DNA of 64,000 bases, from the NCBI GenBank assembly GCA_036250225.1, contig JAPZLL010000003.1:1178001-1242000 (forward strand), written 5' to 3'. Origin of the DNA: Cercophora sp. LCS_1 (Eukaryota; Ascomycota; Sordariomycetes; Sordariales; Lasiosphaeriaceae). A model generated the notes under the pieces. The model made no database searches. It had not been told where the DNA came from and saw only the letters and a list, made by a program, of their open reading frames with translations. A program made the position numbers and the translations under genes. Within the stretch, counting starts at the first letter, position 1; the number at the start of each line of letters is the position of its first letter. Positions 33,176 to 45,668 of this stretch are shown piece by piece.

Positions 33176-34288
33176 GGTGTTGCTCTGCAAGCGTTGTTTG
33201 TTGACCCGGCTTCCCGGGAAGGTTGACAGTGGGGTTTCACGTCGCTTGTGGTGCTTCCGTCATCTCGGTCTCACCACTCAACCAAAGCGACCTGTCAACT
33301 GGTGCCTCGCCGGTGCATGGCGACGAAATGAATGTTGCTCGAATTATATATGTAAAAAAAAAAAAAGTACTATTTTCTACTTGGGCATTTGCAATGTTCA
33401 GTGTCTCTAGATGAAACCTCTCTCTGCAGAAACTGTCTGACAACGGGTCGCAAAAATAAGGTGTTTTCGCGTCTCCCTGATTCGTCTTCCTGTTGCCTTT
33501 TGCAACAGGACATGCGGGTGTCCACAATCCAGCGGCCTGGTCCAACGGCAATGTCACGCTGCGGCGTCATCTTCAGCTTCCGCTGCCATCGATTGGACCG
33601 ACCAATTTTGGCACCCGTGCGCAGCAGCAACGATGATGATGGATCGACCTGGAATTCGTTTTGGCACCCAATGTCTGCTGTGGTGCCCGTCTTCTCGAAG
33701 TTGGGGAAACTCGTGTCCAGTCGTCCCGACTTGAGATGCCCAAAAAAAGGTCCCTCCATGTTTGGGCTGCAGGGGTTTGACGCTAAGGTTAGGCGCTCAG
33801 CTCAACTGGTGAAGCCCTCCTGCCTCGCTGTGCTTGCCGCAAATCAAATATTCTCTTTCCTAGGTCCTGGAGTTGGTAGCCCACTTTCTCTTTCACCCTT
33901 TCTTTGCTCGCGGGGATGCTCAGTGTGTCGCGGATCCCAAAACAGCCTTGTAGTCCGTTTTTTCCGAATTCTGTAAAGGATCGGCGCCCGCGTCAACTTG
34001 CTTGCCCCCTGACGACCCTTGACCTGGGGTTTGTTAGTGGCTGACAGCATCTTCCCCGTCAACACGAGCCAAGAGCCCGCCTGCCTCAGCCTCAATCCGG
34101 CGCCGACACAGACTCGGGTTTCCCCTGCATCACTCCCAAAAATCAGCTCCGCTGCGACTGGCATCCGGTTTCGCGAAGGACAGCGGTCAGATTCCACCGA
34201 CAACCATTGTAAATACCACCTCGACTTGCCACCCACTCGATACTTCAGAGCTGCCACCACCACGAGAATCCGATCCGCCACCGCGAAG
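33176..34288. promoter_or_regulatory. Divergent upstream region, dipeptidase / Rgd2-like gene
   Basis: 1.1 kb between divergent start codons. It contains an A13 run at about 33354-33366. Open frames seen here look like chance frames or 5' UTR sequence. Confidence 0.45.
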
Positions 34289-37028
34289 ATGCCGGGCTTC
34301 GCAGATTCGTTTTGGTCTAACGACTATGCTGCAGGTAGGCTCCACGCTGCCCGAGCCAGGTGCCGCCTTTTGAGGAGGAGCACATTGCTGACAAGTCACG
34401 CGCAGGCCTCGGAGTCCTGTTTGGCAAGCTTCAACAGGGCGTCGTCGAAAACCGCCAAGTCCTGACGATCGCTCGAATGCGCGCCGAGGCCGAGGAGGCA
34501 TATGGCCAACGACTATCCGAAATTGCCCCGGCCGTTGACAAAGTGCAAGGCGGCTTCAACCGCGACGATGGCGCTAGTGTGCGAAAGGCTTATGACGGGG
34601 TACGGTCCGAGATGGAGGATGCGTCCAAGAACCACAAAAAGATCGCACAAAACATCCGTGACCTGGTCGTCAACCCCTTTTCGCGGTGGTGCGAATCCCA
34701 CGAATCCCGGATACAAGACTCCCAAGATGAGCTGCAGACGAGGGTAAAGGCCCACGACAAGCAGGCCGAGCAGGTGAAGAAGCTGCGAAGCAACTACTTC
34801 AGCAAGTGTCGCCTCGTCGAGGACATTGAGGAGGAGAACAAGCTGGCGTTCCAAGACCCAGAAACGAGTCCCAAGGGGAAGCAGCCGATTCCCGAGATCA
34901 AAGTGGAGCAAGAACCACCCACCGTGGAGGAGGAAGAGGAAGTGTTTGAGATCGGCGACGAGACGTACTCAACCGAGGCCGTCAAGAAGATTCTGGCGCA
35001 CATGCTCGGCAACATCAAGATGGGGGAGACCAAGACCTTCTTGGGGACATATCAAAACACATCGGCAGGCACGGATATCGTCGAGTACCTCCAGCGGAAC
35101 ATGGGCTCCACCAGCGTCAGCTACGCCGAGAGGATTGGCCAGGACCTCATCTCGAACGGTTTCTTGCGCTTGCTGAGCGTCGGCAACACGTTTGCCAACA
35201 GCTCCAAGATGTTTTACCAGTGGAAACCAAAGGCGTTTGAGCTGGCAGGCGTGCCGGAGAAAAAGGTGCCCCTGGCGCGGACATTTTCACTGCCGACATC
35301 AGGGGGCGACGGCTCCGATTCGCCAGTTGTTGGCGCTGTCAGTGAATATCTCGAGAAGTGGAACGTGATCAACACAGCCCGCCCGAACGAGACACCGGCA
35401 GAAAAGATGCGCCGGGAAGCTAGAGAGGCAGATGACAAGTATAAGGCTGGGGTCAAGAAGCTTGACGAGATGCGTTGCGAGCTCGAGGAGGCCATCTTTG
35501 TGCATCTCAAGTTCCTTGAGCGCTGCGAGCTTGACCGCCTCAAGGCTATCAAGACTGTGATTCTTGACTTTTCGGGGTCTATTAGCAACGTGATTCCGAG
35601 CCTTCAGTCCACCGTCGACAACATGATGCTTTACCAGGAGACGGTGCAGCCCCTCGGCGACTTGCGGTATCTTTTGGAGAACTACCGCACTGGAAGCTTT
35701 GCTCCCAAGGTCATGGTGTACGAAAACTACTACAACAAGGTCGACGAGCAGACCTTTGGTGTGGATCTTGAGGCGAGGGCCCGCGCAGATAGGAAGCGGG
35801 TTCCAATGATCGTCACCACGCTGCTCACATACCTTGATCACCACTATCCAGACTTGGAGGGTGACGAGGCCCGTCGTGGGGTGTGGCTCCACGAAGTACC
35901 TCTCACTCAAACCCACAAGCTGAGAGCGCGCGTCAACAACGGGAAGGCTCCTTCGCTGGAGGTGTTTGCAGAATTCGACATCCCCACTGTTGCAAGCCTG
36001 CTGAAGCTCTATCTGCTTGAGCTCCCTGGTATGTCAAATCCCCCTGAAACTCGCCGCGGATCAACTTGCTGACATGTGCTCCAGACTCGCTGGTATCATC
36101 TCACGTATACGAAATTATCCGCACAATCTACAACACACCAACGGCGGAGAGCGACCAGGCTCGCATTCAAGTACTGCAGCAAACCCTGTCCCAGCTGCGC
36201 CTGGCCAACATTGCGACCCTGGATGCTTGTATGAATCACTTCACCCGGTTGATCGACCTCACTTCAGCAGACGAGGAATACGTTACCAAGCTGGCCACCT
36301 CGTTGGCCCCTTGCATCCTCCGTCCGCGCACTGAAACCTCGTTGACGATGGAGGAGAAGCATGCCTATCGTCTGATTCGCGACCTGTTTGCGTACAAAGA
36401 CCCCATTTTTACTGAGCTGAAGCGCATGTCCACCCAGAACTCGTCCGGGTCCGTCCGCGGGGAAGCTAATCGTCCGCGGGCCATCTCGACGGACGAGAGC
36501 AACCGGAAGGCGCACATGGAGGAGCGCAATCGGCTACTCCTCGAGAAGGCATCAGGGAGCCGCAGCCGAGCAACATCGCCCGCGCCGAGCCCCCGTGGCC
36601 ATCGCCGTGACAAGAGCAGCGGCGGTCCCGAGACACGATTCCCGATCCAGCCCAGCCTCGCGAGCCCTACACAAGAGCGTGAGCGTGGGAAACGTCAGTC
36701 CCTGGGACCGATCCTGCCCAAACGGACCAGCCTCGAGGTGCCCGATGACATGGGCCTGAGTCACCCCGCAGATGGAGGTTTCAACCCGAACCCCAGCAGC
36801 GGCCCAACGACTGTTGCGCCTGTCGTATCAACGGTAGCTGAGCAAATTGCCAAAATGGAAAATGAAAGCCCGTTGGAGAAGAGGAACTCGCTCGGCCGGA
36901 GTGGGGCGAGGTTCGTTGGTGGCCGGAGAGTGGCTCCCAGCTCATTGACACCGGCCACGCCACCACCTGCTGGAAAGGAAAACGGCGGACAGGGCGTCAC
37001 GTTGACTGATCGACCAATGGATTACTAG
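34289..37028 (+). CDS. rgd2: F-BAR/DEP/RhoGAP protein, Rgd2-like
   Basis: Three exons, introns 34335-34405 and 36029-36084, giving 870 residues. The N-terminus MPGFADSFWSNDYAAG leads into an F-BAR first half (LGVLFGKLQQGVVENRQ). A DEP domain is inserted at about residues 208-287 (TDIVEYLQRNMG to YQWKPKAF), then the second F-BAR half (DDKYKAGVKKLDEM), then a RhoGAP domain at about 475-690 and a disordered Ser/Pro/Arg-rich tail. This order is that of yeast Rgd2, a GAP for Cdc42 and Rho5, acting at the plasma membrane. At the place of the arginine finger (GIFR in active RhoGAPs) the sequence is GVWL (Leu about residue 510), so GAP catalysis may be weak or use another residue. It belongs to the same morphogenetic pathway type as the formin, but is not adjacent. 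Confidence 0.9.
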
Positions 37029-38847
37029 TAAGCATGTGGTTGGGTTTGCTGGCGTCGGTGTGGAGTGGCGGCTGGTAGCTTGGCTTTTGCTCTTCATGAC
37101 CTTGACATGACAATGGAGGTTATTAGGATGGACGGTCGGGAATGGGGCAGTTGGGAAAAGAGAAAAGTTGCTGGGATTCACGCCGTATTGGGTTTCTGTG
37201 CAAAACACTGTGTCTTCTATGTGTCTTTTTAGGGGTCTTTTTTTGCCGTCGGCTTCACTTCTTTGGTATCTTTTTTTTTTTTGCTCTTTGGTTCGTGCTA
37301 GGCGGTGGTGGCACTTTTTTCATGGTTGGTTGCAAAGGAGGGCTATACTTTGGTGATGTATTTTTCCCGGTGGTATCTGTCCTCAGCATCAACCCATGAG
37401 CGATGTTGCAACATGAACTTACAGTGCGGTGTTTTCTGTTCAGCATAGCATGCACTTGCTATTTCCCCGTGAATATTCAATCATCTTTTCTGCTGATTTG
37501 GGGACAAGGGAGTAGCCCTTTCCCCACGATTTTTGTCCTTTGCCGGGCTCCGCTCCGGGTTGTCGGGCAACCGAGTCGGGCGGCCGCCCGGCGTCGTCGG
37601 GTGGCGGGTGTCTCGGCGCTGTGGCTGTGCTGCCCACTTCTCCGACGGTCTTACCGCAAGGATAGTGCAATTCCGTGAATTCACAGTGTCCAGAGTGACG
37701 GAATGTCTGTCTGTCTGCAAGCTAGTCAAAGAAGCTCATCATCTTATGTTCATTCTAAAATCCAGGCCATTTGGACACTCAATCCTCACAAACACGTTGA
37801 GATTATTGAGGCGGCATGATTGCGCCAAGTGGGGTGAAGTCGCCAAGTGACAAAGTTCATGGACGTGGTGGAGGAGTGCAAACAGCAAGTTGAGAGCTCG
37901 GATCAGGACAGCTTGCCTGTCTTATAGCGCTGGATTATGGGCGCATTGCGCTGCTGAGTCTGCCTTGCTCACCTCACGATTCCCGCAGGAGCTTTTCAAG
38001 GCCTTGTGCATTGCTGAAGAAACTCGAGCCTCCTTGAAGGGGCGCAAGCCACAGCAAGTGGGGAGATTCTCAGCCCTCGGTTCGGTAAAGGTAACCACCC
38101 CGTCAGGCAGGTTCCAAAACAGACATCAATCGAACAATGCGTCATGTTCGCCGTCAGCGCCACTCGTTCATCGCATGTCAGCTTGACAGGTGCCATCCAC
38201 CTCATTGCGTCCGATATCAACTTGATAACATAGACCAGCCCAGACTGGATAGAGTTTGACGGTTTTGCTGGCGGTTTACAAGTGGGCAAGTGGAGAACTA
38301 GGGTTTTTGGGGTGCGCTTTGCGTTGTCTTGCCCAGCAGTGTCAGACTCAGCCGCTCGTGTGAAACAGGGCTCTGGTTGGTCCCCTAGTGCCGTCGGGTT
38401 CCGCATGGCGCCGCATGGCGCAACGGGGGGGGCATCGTCATTGTGCTGTGGCGCTGCTCCTTGCTGCCCGGCAGCGGCCCTGGGGACGGACAAGGATCCG
38501 CCTGGCGGTTGCTGTCGCAGCTGCGCCATGATTTGGCCTTTTTGACGAGGAAGTCCTGTTGTGAATTCCACGCGTCCCTTTTTCTCAGGCTTTTTTTTTG
38601 ATGTTCTTGCTGGTCCTTCAGCTGCTCTGCTTGTCCTTTTCAAAACTCTGACACCATACCGGGTTTCCGCCGCACGATGCATTCGTGATTTGTTGTTGCT
38701 TTCGCGATACTCGTGGTTCATTGTTTTCTTTCATCCCACCCCCCGCGACCACCCATCCCGACTCGCTCAGCCGACGCAGCCTGAGCTGACACCCTCGATT
38801 TCCAACTGCGATTCCAACCACGACGAAGTCAACAGGATAGGAAATAC
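37029..38847. other. 1.8-kb upstream region of the MARVEL gene
   Basis: No gene was recognised. It has several T-runs (37270-37281, 38589-38597). It probably contains the 3' UTR of the RhoGAP gene and a long promoter of the MARVEL gene. Confidence 0.45.
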
Positions 38848-39801
38848 ATGTGGGAAGATATGGAGTTCAACGCGGAGTTGATACCAGCATACAAGCTGGC
38901 GGCTCACATCGCCCAGATTGTTTTCGCTTTCGTCCTGTGGTGTCTCGAAATTGCGATTTTCCGAGCTGAAGGGTCAACGGTCAATGGCAACGTTGGATGG
39001 ACTTTCGGAGTGGTAAGGCGCTGGTTCCCAGAAGAGGAGATGGTTTAGTGCTGACGAACTGTTCGACAGTGCTTTCTTTCGATTCCCGCATGGATCTATT
39101 TAGCCATGGCTCCCCGCTTCCCACGAACACGGAGGCTTGCAGAGCCCCGCGCCATGGCGGCGGTTGACGGTCTTTTCGTCCTCATCTGGCTGACTGCTTT
39201 CTCGACGCAAGCGGCCTACAACACGGCCAACTCGTGCGGAACGGCTTGCGCCCTCAGCAAGGCTTGCGTCGCACTGGGTGTCTTCGTCTGGTATGATCAC
39301 CCTCTCTATACCGGCTCAGAGTTATGCTAACATGCTACGAGCCTATTCTTTTGCGTGTCGACCTTCCTCAGCATCTACACCGTCAAGTATTGGCAATGGC
39401 ACAATCGGTTGCCTGGGTATGATAAGCTGCAACTCAACAACCAGAATATCGACCCTGACAAGGCCGCTTTCTCACTTGCGCCGCACGACGAGGAAGCCTA
39501 TGCGCCGATCAACACGGGCGATCACGATGACCACGACGACCACACCCGGCCGCCCCGTTCCGACTACTCGGATCCCTACGGTGCCCCGAGCAGTGTTTCG
39601 GAGCCATATGGCGGTGCAAGGCAAACGTCGAACCCCTTTCAACAAGATAACCCGTTTGATAGTGACACGGAGTATCACCGCGCGAGCCCTGGCCCATCGG
39701 CGACAGGCCGTTACGCCCCTCCTTCAGCGCAAGATGAGTACGAGGACGACAACAGGCCGGTGGCCTTTCCCAACGCTAATTATGACCGGATAACGAGATA
39801 G
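38848..39801 (+). CDS. MARVEL-domain membrane protein
   Basis: Three exons, introns 39013-39069 and 39291-39341, giving 281 residues. Four membrane helices in the MARVEL arrangement: AHIAQIVFAFVLWCLEIAIF, CFLSIPAWIYLAMAP, AVDGLFVLIWLTAFSTQAAY (with the small-residue Cys-containing loop CGTACALSKAC after it) and GVFVCLFFCVSTFLSIYTV. The hydrophilic C-terminal 150 residues are rich in Asp, His, Tyr, Ser and Pro. MARVEL proteins sit in sterol-rich membrane regions and vesicles; fungal members are often found at the plasma membrane, but a specific role here is not known. The last helix is assembled across the second intron, which supports the splice model. Confidence 0.87.
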
Positions 39802-40164
39802 GATCTCAAGTAGAGCTGGATGAAAGGCTCAGGCCGGGTGTTTGTGTGGGCGCGGGTCATCTCAGAGAGTACGAATATCGGCGGGAATGTGTTGCGGGCG
39901 GTTCATGTTGTTCGTTCTTTTCATTTCTTTTGGCTGTTTAAATACGGTAGCCTGTCGGTATGGGACGGTGTTTTCTGGCGTCAGCAGAGGGTTATCAGAC
40001 GAGATACCATGAGCATTGAAAATATTGTTCCTATATGCCCTGCGCTATTTTGCCATCCCACTCACGCAGAGAAACGCCCAACGCCATGTGTATGGAAGAT
40101 GCTAGGACGCCCGATGCGAGCTGCCCTGTAACTCTCACCCCTTATTCCAAACCCCTTGACCCTC
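39802..40164. other. Convergent 3' region, MARVEL gene / nop16
   Basis: 363 bases between two stop codons. No coding sequence was recognised. Confidence 0.5.
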
Positions 40165-40890
40165 TCAACTGAGCAGCCCAGCCTTCTTCAGCCGTTTCCT
40201 CAAATCAGCAGCAGTCTGCTGCATGGGATTCAGCTTCCGATCCCGCGTCATTGCCTGCGCATCATCCCCATACTTGGCCACCAAGTCCCTCAACCACTCC
40301 AGCTCCCTGTCACTCTGGTGCCGGACCGTTTTCTCGGTAGGGCAATTCGCCTCCTTCTCCAGCTCCCGAACCACCGACGGCCTGTGTCTGTCATTGACGA
40401 GATCGATCCCGCCCCACTCCTCCCCGTCGTCCATCGACTCGTCGTCGGACGCGTCCTCAATCTCGTTCAGCGGGTCCTTGAGCGGGTTCGTGTCCCGCAG
40501 CACGCGCACGATGCGCCCGTCTGCGTCGCGCTCGACCTTGACTTCGGACATTTGGAGAAGACCCAAATCCTTGGGCTTGTGGTCGAGGGGGTTGCGCGGG
40601 ACGGGGGCGTGTGTGGTCCGGGAGGATTTCTCGACGCCGCCCGCTGTGTGGCCGAGTTTGGCGACGAGGCCGAAACGGCTGTAGTTTTGGGAGAGGGTTT
40701 CTTTTTTGTCCCTGCGTATTTGGTTAGCGTGACCGGCAGAAAAAAGGGGAGGGGGGGGGGTTTAATGGTACCAGTTTTGGGCAATGATGCTGCTGCCGGT
40801 GGGGTTGAGGACCTTTTTCCGGGAGGCATTGGGCATTTTGACTTTGGCGCGGGAAGAGCGCCTTTTGCGCTTTTGGAGTTCGCGACCCAT
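40165..40890 (-). CDS. nop16: Ribosome biogenesis protein Nop16
   Basis: Two exons, 40890-40772 and 40711-40165, giving 221 residues, with a 60-nt intron containing a G10 or longer run on the plus strand. The N-terminus MGRELQKRKRRSSRAKVKM, then IAQNWDKKETLSQNYSRFGL built across the splice junction, LGLLQMSEVKVERDADGRI and a C-terminal LRKRLKKAGLL fit the Nop16 family. Nop16 is a nucleolar protein of 66S pre-ribosomes required for 60S subunit maturation. The acidic stretch (DASDDESMDDGEEWGG) is typical of nucleolar proteins. Confidence 0.92.
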
Positions 40891-43800
40891 TGTGTCGTTT
40901 TGGAGGGGTGTATGGGTGACGAGGTGCGGTGAGGTGCGCTGCTGCTTGACAGAAGTCGGAAGTGACGATTGGGGGGGGGGTGTTCGTCTCGAATCTTGAA
41001 AGTTGATGGGACACCAAAAATTCTGGGGGAGGGGACTGATAAGACTTTTTTAGTGGGGCTTGGTTGGCTTATCGGGCCTGTCGTTGTAAGTGGTGGGTGC
41101 AGCTGGTGACGGACCGGGGAGCGAGCGTGCAAGTCCAACATCACTTCAACTTGGTGATCGATGGGAAACGTCAAAAATGGCAGAAAGCGTTTGATTAATT
41201 CACGGCGCTTGATTTGCTTGGTGTCAACAAATGGGCTGTGACATGTTAACAGAAAGTGCCCATGCCATTCAGCTGCTCCCTCCAGCATTGGTGTTGGTGA
41301 GAGTTCACGGCACATAACATGGCCTTCCCTAGTGCAACCAGAAAACACTGAAGACTTTTAAGAATTGACAAAGCTTCAGAAAACAAATATGGTGTCATTT
41401 TATGCTAAGAGGAAGTATAAAGGGGAATCATCAGGAAAGAACGATTTGAGGAGTTATGAACTCCACGAGGATCTTGGGTGACACTTGATGCAAAACCAAG
41501 ACGCAAAAAAATCAGCACCTGTGCTGATTTCAGAAGTTGACCTCAGACAGAAATGGAACTGACAACGTTCGGTATATGGGATTGGTAGGACCACTTCGCC
41601 ACCGGCGGCTGTTAGTTGATCGTGTCGTCGTCAGCGGAATGTAGAGTCCCGGCGCTGGTATATATGGACAAAGGGGAGCACCACAGCTTTGCGCTTCCCA
41701 TCTGGAAGGTGTCTGCTTCGCTGTCAGTTACAAAAAACGGAAGAAATCCAAATTAGGCAGTGCTGGCACTCCTCAGAATCCCAACTCGCCCGTGAGCTTG
41801 AAAGTGAGATGGGCTTGGGTGTCAAGATCCAAGGTTTCTTCTAGGAAGTCACAAAGACTGCCTCACAGTAAACTCAACACTGCGGTGCTCCTGACTTTGA
41901 AATTGTGTGAGCATACCTCTTCCGCGAAGGCAAGCTTTGTGTGCGTGCCCAGGGGTGGGCATGTTCGTGGACAAGAATTTGCTTACCCCCATGTTCCCCG
42001 GCAGTCAACAGCAGTTCAAGGACGGAAGGAACGTCCGTACAGAGTGTGAGGACGCCCGGGCGCCTCGTGGGGCCCGTTGTGGCGTTGTGGGCTAAGGCTT
42101 TTCTAAAGGGGCGAGGGTGAGCCTGGCATGTCGGGAGGCCATCTCGAGCATTTGGCGTTGGCCGTCCTGCGCTTGTATATGGGCGTCCTTCGCAAAGGGA
42201 AGACCGCTCTATTGCCCGGTTGGAGCCCTATCTGCTGTCGAGGGCTCTCCGGCTGCCAGACTTACACGGGCTTCCGGTCAACGACGACGACGCCACACCC
42301 TGTTTATCAGCTTCCCAGACTTTTCAGACGCCTCAACGCCTCGTAAACGCAACGGAAAGAGCGAAACTATCGCGACTGCTTCTTCTGGGGGACTATAACC
42401 CCCCCCCCTCTTCTCTTTGGATTCGAGGTCTCGCCTTTTTCCTCCTTCACACAACCTTCCAGGCTCTGTACTTCCGAACTGTGGCGTTGAGGATATTGTT
42501 GCGCTTAAGGTATGGGCCGAAATACACCATCGTCAGTTGTACTTAGTTACTGTGCTTCGTTGTGCTCTTCGTCGTGATGTCAACAACTGTCCTGTGAAAG
42601 TCACGTTGATGGCACTGCCTCCGGAGATCCCCTCATTTCCCTAATCAAAGTATGGCATATCCAGTTAGTGCACGGGACACAGACACAGGCAGGTGCTGTT
42701 CGTTCCAAGTCAAGTCAAATGTCATCTTCGGTCTCGTCGACTGATGAACCTCGGACATCCTGTCCAGGCCCAAGATCACAACGACGAACCAGGGCGCTCC
42801 CACTGAACCTCACGGAAAGAAGGTCCCGAACGCCATCTACTAGCTCCCTGCAAGATCTGTGTGCATCGGGAACGATCTCTCGTGCGTGGGGTGAAGTGAG
42901 TGAGGGCATGTGCGTGCGCCCTTGATGCGGCATTTCCACCCCGGGGACAATACCATCTTGAGAGGGAGCAATTACGTTTAGCAACGAGACAGATACGCAC
43001 GGGGCAACTGCATTGTTGCACATCGCTAACAATGACTGCTCGATGAAACCCAAGATAAAGACGCCGGTGAAATAAAGGGGTAAGGTCACTGAAACCCTAG
43101 ATCCCCCACGGCCTAGGCTCTCTGTCGGCACTGACCTACAGGGGCCTGCCGCTGTAAACACCAAGACCTCTTGGTCCGAATCCTCGAGCATTGCCCGCAA
43201 TGCCGGCCGTTGGACCTTTCCACTTTCCGACCCGATCAATGGCGTCAACTCAATGTAACACTCTGCTCTTCCACGCCCAACCTGTTGGCAGTCTGTCTAA
43301 ATACCTAGGTTGGGTAAAAATACTGTGTGGGACCTATTCAGACGGTCCCAGGAACTCACGACGGAGGCATGTGAGCGAGCATCGGCTCCAGACCGGAATC
43401 ACTGGTCACAACACCCCGTGCATTCAACTGGTTGCTTTTCAAAAAGTTGATTGTGCCTGCTGGTGGCACAGATGAAGTGGTCTTTCACTGAAAAGGGCTA
43501 AAAGTTTTGCGAGGATAACGGTCAGCCTCTGTCAACTTGCTGTCACTTACACCCACTTACACCAGGCCGCTTAGGGCGCACACCGCTGAAACACAGCAGC
43601 AAACCCGCTATAAGCCCCCCAAACGCGCCGATTCTTGCCTTATTACCGCGCTGTCATTTTACCCACCTCGAGCTTGATACTCCTCAACCCCCCGGTCAAT
43701 GTCGAAACCTCACACGACCCCATCAAGACCTCATACCGAGCAAGCCCTGTCAATAACGCGCCTTCCACCCGAACCCACGAAACCAAACCTAAGCGCTCGA

Positions 43801-44491
43801 CTGGGTTCTCTCAAACGCCAGAACATCTCGCCCAAACATCCATCCCTCCCTGTCCCCGCTCCCGCCTTCCATCCTTCAAAGCTTCCTTCCTAAGCCTAGC
43901 TCCGTATCATCGCCTCATGTAAGTCGGGTGCGTGTGCCAGCCCAACCTCCCAACCTACCTTCCCCATCACCACAACACCACCACTTCGTCCTGAGGGATT
44001 CCTTCTCCCGCTCTTGCATCGCCCTTCCAGAACCGCCTCACCAAGCCAAGCAAGGCAACCCATCTCATCACACCGCATATCACACTGCGCTAGAGACGCT
44101 TGTCAAGATCAACAAGACAAGACAAGACAAGCAGCTGACTAGCCAAGACTAAACGCCAACACCAAGGTATCTCATTGTCACCCTGCCTCAGGACCCTCAG
44201 CACGCCACAAGCTTCCTCAGACCTTCTGGAAAGAGATGGGGATCCCACATCGATAATACGACCCCCTGTAAATCACCCACCCACTTTTTTTGTTTGGCCC
44301 TCCTTCGCGCTCCATGGATGTCGCCAAACCTGTGCTGTCTTCTATGATGAGTTTAGTGCATCCGATGCATATATCGCATGGACGGGGGTTCCAAGTAGAT
44401 TTGCACTTGCTTGCGGCTGCACTAGAAGCGAGAAAGAATGCCGCCAGAATCACAAGCTTCGCTGCCTTCCCTTGAACGTGCCGAGCCTACG
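40891..44491. other. 3.6-kb gene-poor interval
   Basis: This is upstream of nop16 and downstream of the minus-strand membrane protein. Open frames (for example 42715-43248 on the minus strand) show no family resemblance. It includes a near-perfect palindrome at 41509-41530. Pyrimidine-rich, Pro/Ser-coding-like text at 43640-44150 looks like a fungal leader but leads into no recognisable protein. Confidence 0.4.
41509..41530. repeat. Short palindrome (10-bp arms, 2-bp spacer)
   Basis: The arms AAATCAGCAC and GTGCTGATTT are exact reverse complements separated by CT. Such a dyad could be a binding site or a hairpin; nothing in the surroundings decides. Confidence 0.8.
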
Positions 44492-45153
44492 CTAGAAGGT
44501 GTCGGTCTGCGGCCTCGTAAAACCAGTAAATACCGCGCCCGCAACGAATCGACCCAAAACAATAAACTGCGGGATCATCTGGTATACTGTCGGTTTCGAG
44601 CCATTGTTCATCGCCCACACCAAGTACTGTTCGATCGAGAACCTCGCGAGCTGATCGAAAACGGTTGCGGTCACGTCGAGAAGAATGGTAATGAAATCGA
44701 TTTGAGCCCACAGGGCCGCGCTGAAAAGAAATAAAACGAGGACCAGCCTCTGGCTGTCCCGGAATATCGCTGAGCCATGGCCCTTGGTGTAGAGAAAGAG
44801 CGCTGCCGCTGCCGCGTTGACCACGATGCCGCTACAACCGTTAGCACAACTTCCACCCAAAGGACGAACTAGCGCGCAAGATAGGGGGTTTCCCTGAACA
44901 ACAAGCTCCAAACGGTGGAAAACCCCCCCCCCCCCCCACGGCCACAGTCCACACTCAAGTCGTTCCTTGGCCTTCCCCGGGCAAACTTGCACAACGGGCA
45001 CTCGTGCCCTTTTTTTTTTTTCGTGTTCGCATCCAATACTGGACTGACCCGGTCCCCATAGCGCTGTTCCTTCCCCGGTGCCAGATCGCCGATCACATCG
45101 AGTATGGGAATATGTGTGTAGCCTGATGCCTGCACGGGCTCAGGGGAACACAT
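44492..45153 (-). CDS. Fungal integral membrane protein, exon structure unresolved
   Basis: The C-terminal exon (about 44835-44492) codes a clear membrane protein: VVNAAAAALFLYTKGHGSA, a strong helix VLVLFLFSAALWAQIDFITILL, then FDQLARFSIEQYLVWAM, IPQFIVLGRFVAGAVF and an end TRPQTDTF. An upstream frame from ATG 45153 codes a hydrophilic start (MCSPEPVQASGYTHIPIL, DVIGDLAPGKEQRYGD) that looks like the N-terminus of the same protein. Between them lie a T12 run (45010-45021) and a C15 run (44923-44937). The obvious donor (GTCAGT at 45048) does not match in phase with the acceptor TTGTAG at about 44836, so a small exon, another donor or an indel must be involved. Similar fungal proteins continue with more helices after TRPQ; here a stop follows, so truncation is possible. 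Confidence 0.5.
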
Positions 45154-45499
45154 GTATGCTCAGCGGCAGTGGGTAGGAATGGTATACTAATCAAGTGTAA
45201 ACTGCGGCAGTATATGTGTGTGTATCTACCGAGTGCCTGGATAGATTGTCGACATGCCCATATGTGTTGTGTATATGCTCAGACCCCCGACGCCGATAAA
45301 TTAGAACCCCCCACCACCCACAAGCAACAACCCCTGAAACAAACTCCTGCTCCTTGGACAAAGTAAATGCCAATAAATCATTCAGCCCCATTATGCATAC
45401 ATGATACAGTGCGGACATGTCCGTTCGCCAGAACCCTTCCCCAATCATAAGTCTGTAGTAGTAGTAGTAGGAGTAGCAGTAGTAAAAATGAGAGAGTGA

Positions 45500-45533
<34 letters not shown>

Positions 45534-45668
45534 CCCTGCTCCTTGCCGCCTGTCATGCCATCTCCCGCCTTGCGTGCTTGTCCCCGTGTGCCGTGGCCCT
45601 TTCCACTTGCTGCCCTCGTCCAAACCCACACGCCCACCCACACCATACCCACATTCGTAGTCGTCGTT
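45154..45668. other. Intergenic with GTA and GA microsatellites
   Basis: 515 bases between the membrane protein start and the stop of the Zn2Cys6 gene. It holds an imperfect GTA/GTAG repeat (45455-45484) followed closely by a GA tract (45490-45533). Confidence 0.55.
45490..45533. repeat. GA-rich microsatellite
   Basis: GA dinucleotides interrupted twice by GTGAG, preceded by an imperfect GTA repeat at 45455-45484. It lies in the 3' region of the Zn2Cys6 gene. Confidence 0.9.

Noticed and set aside
42715..43248. Minus-strand frame of 177 codons with a hydrophobic stretch
   Set aside because: No recognisable family or flanking exons; only one hydrophobic patch, as expected by chance.
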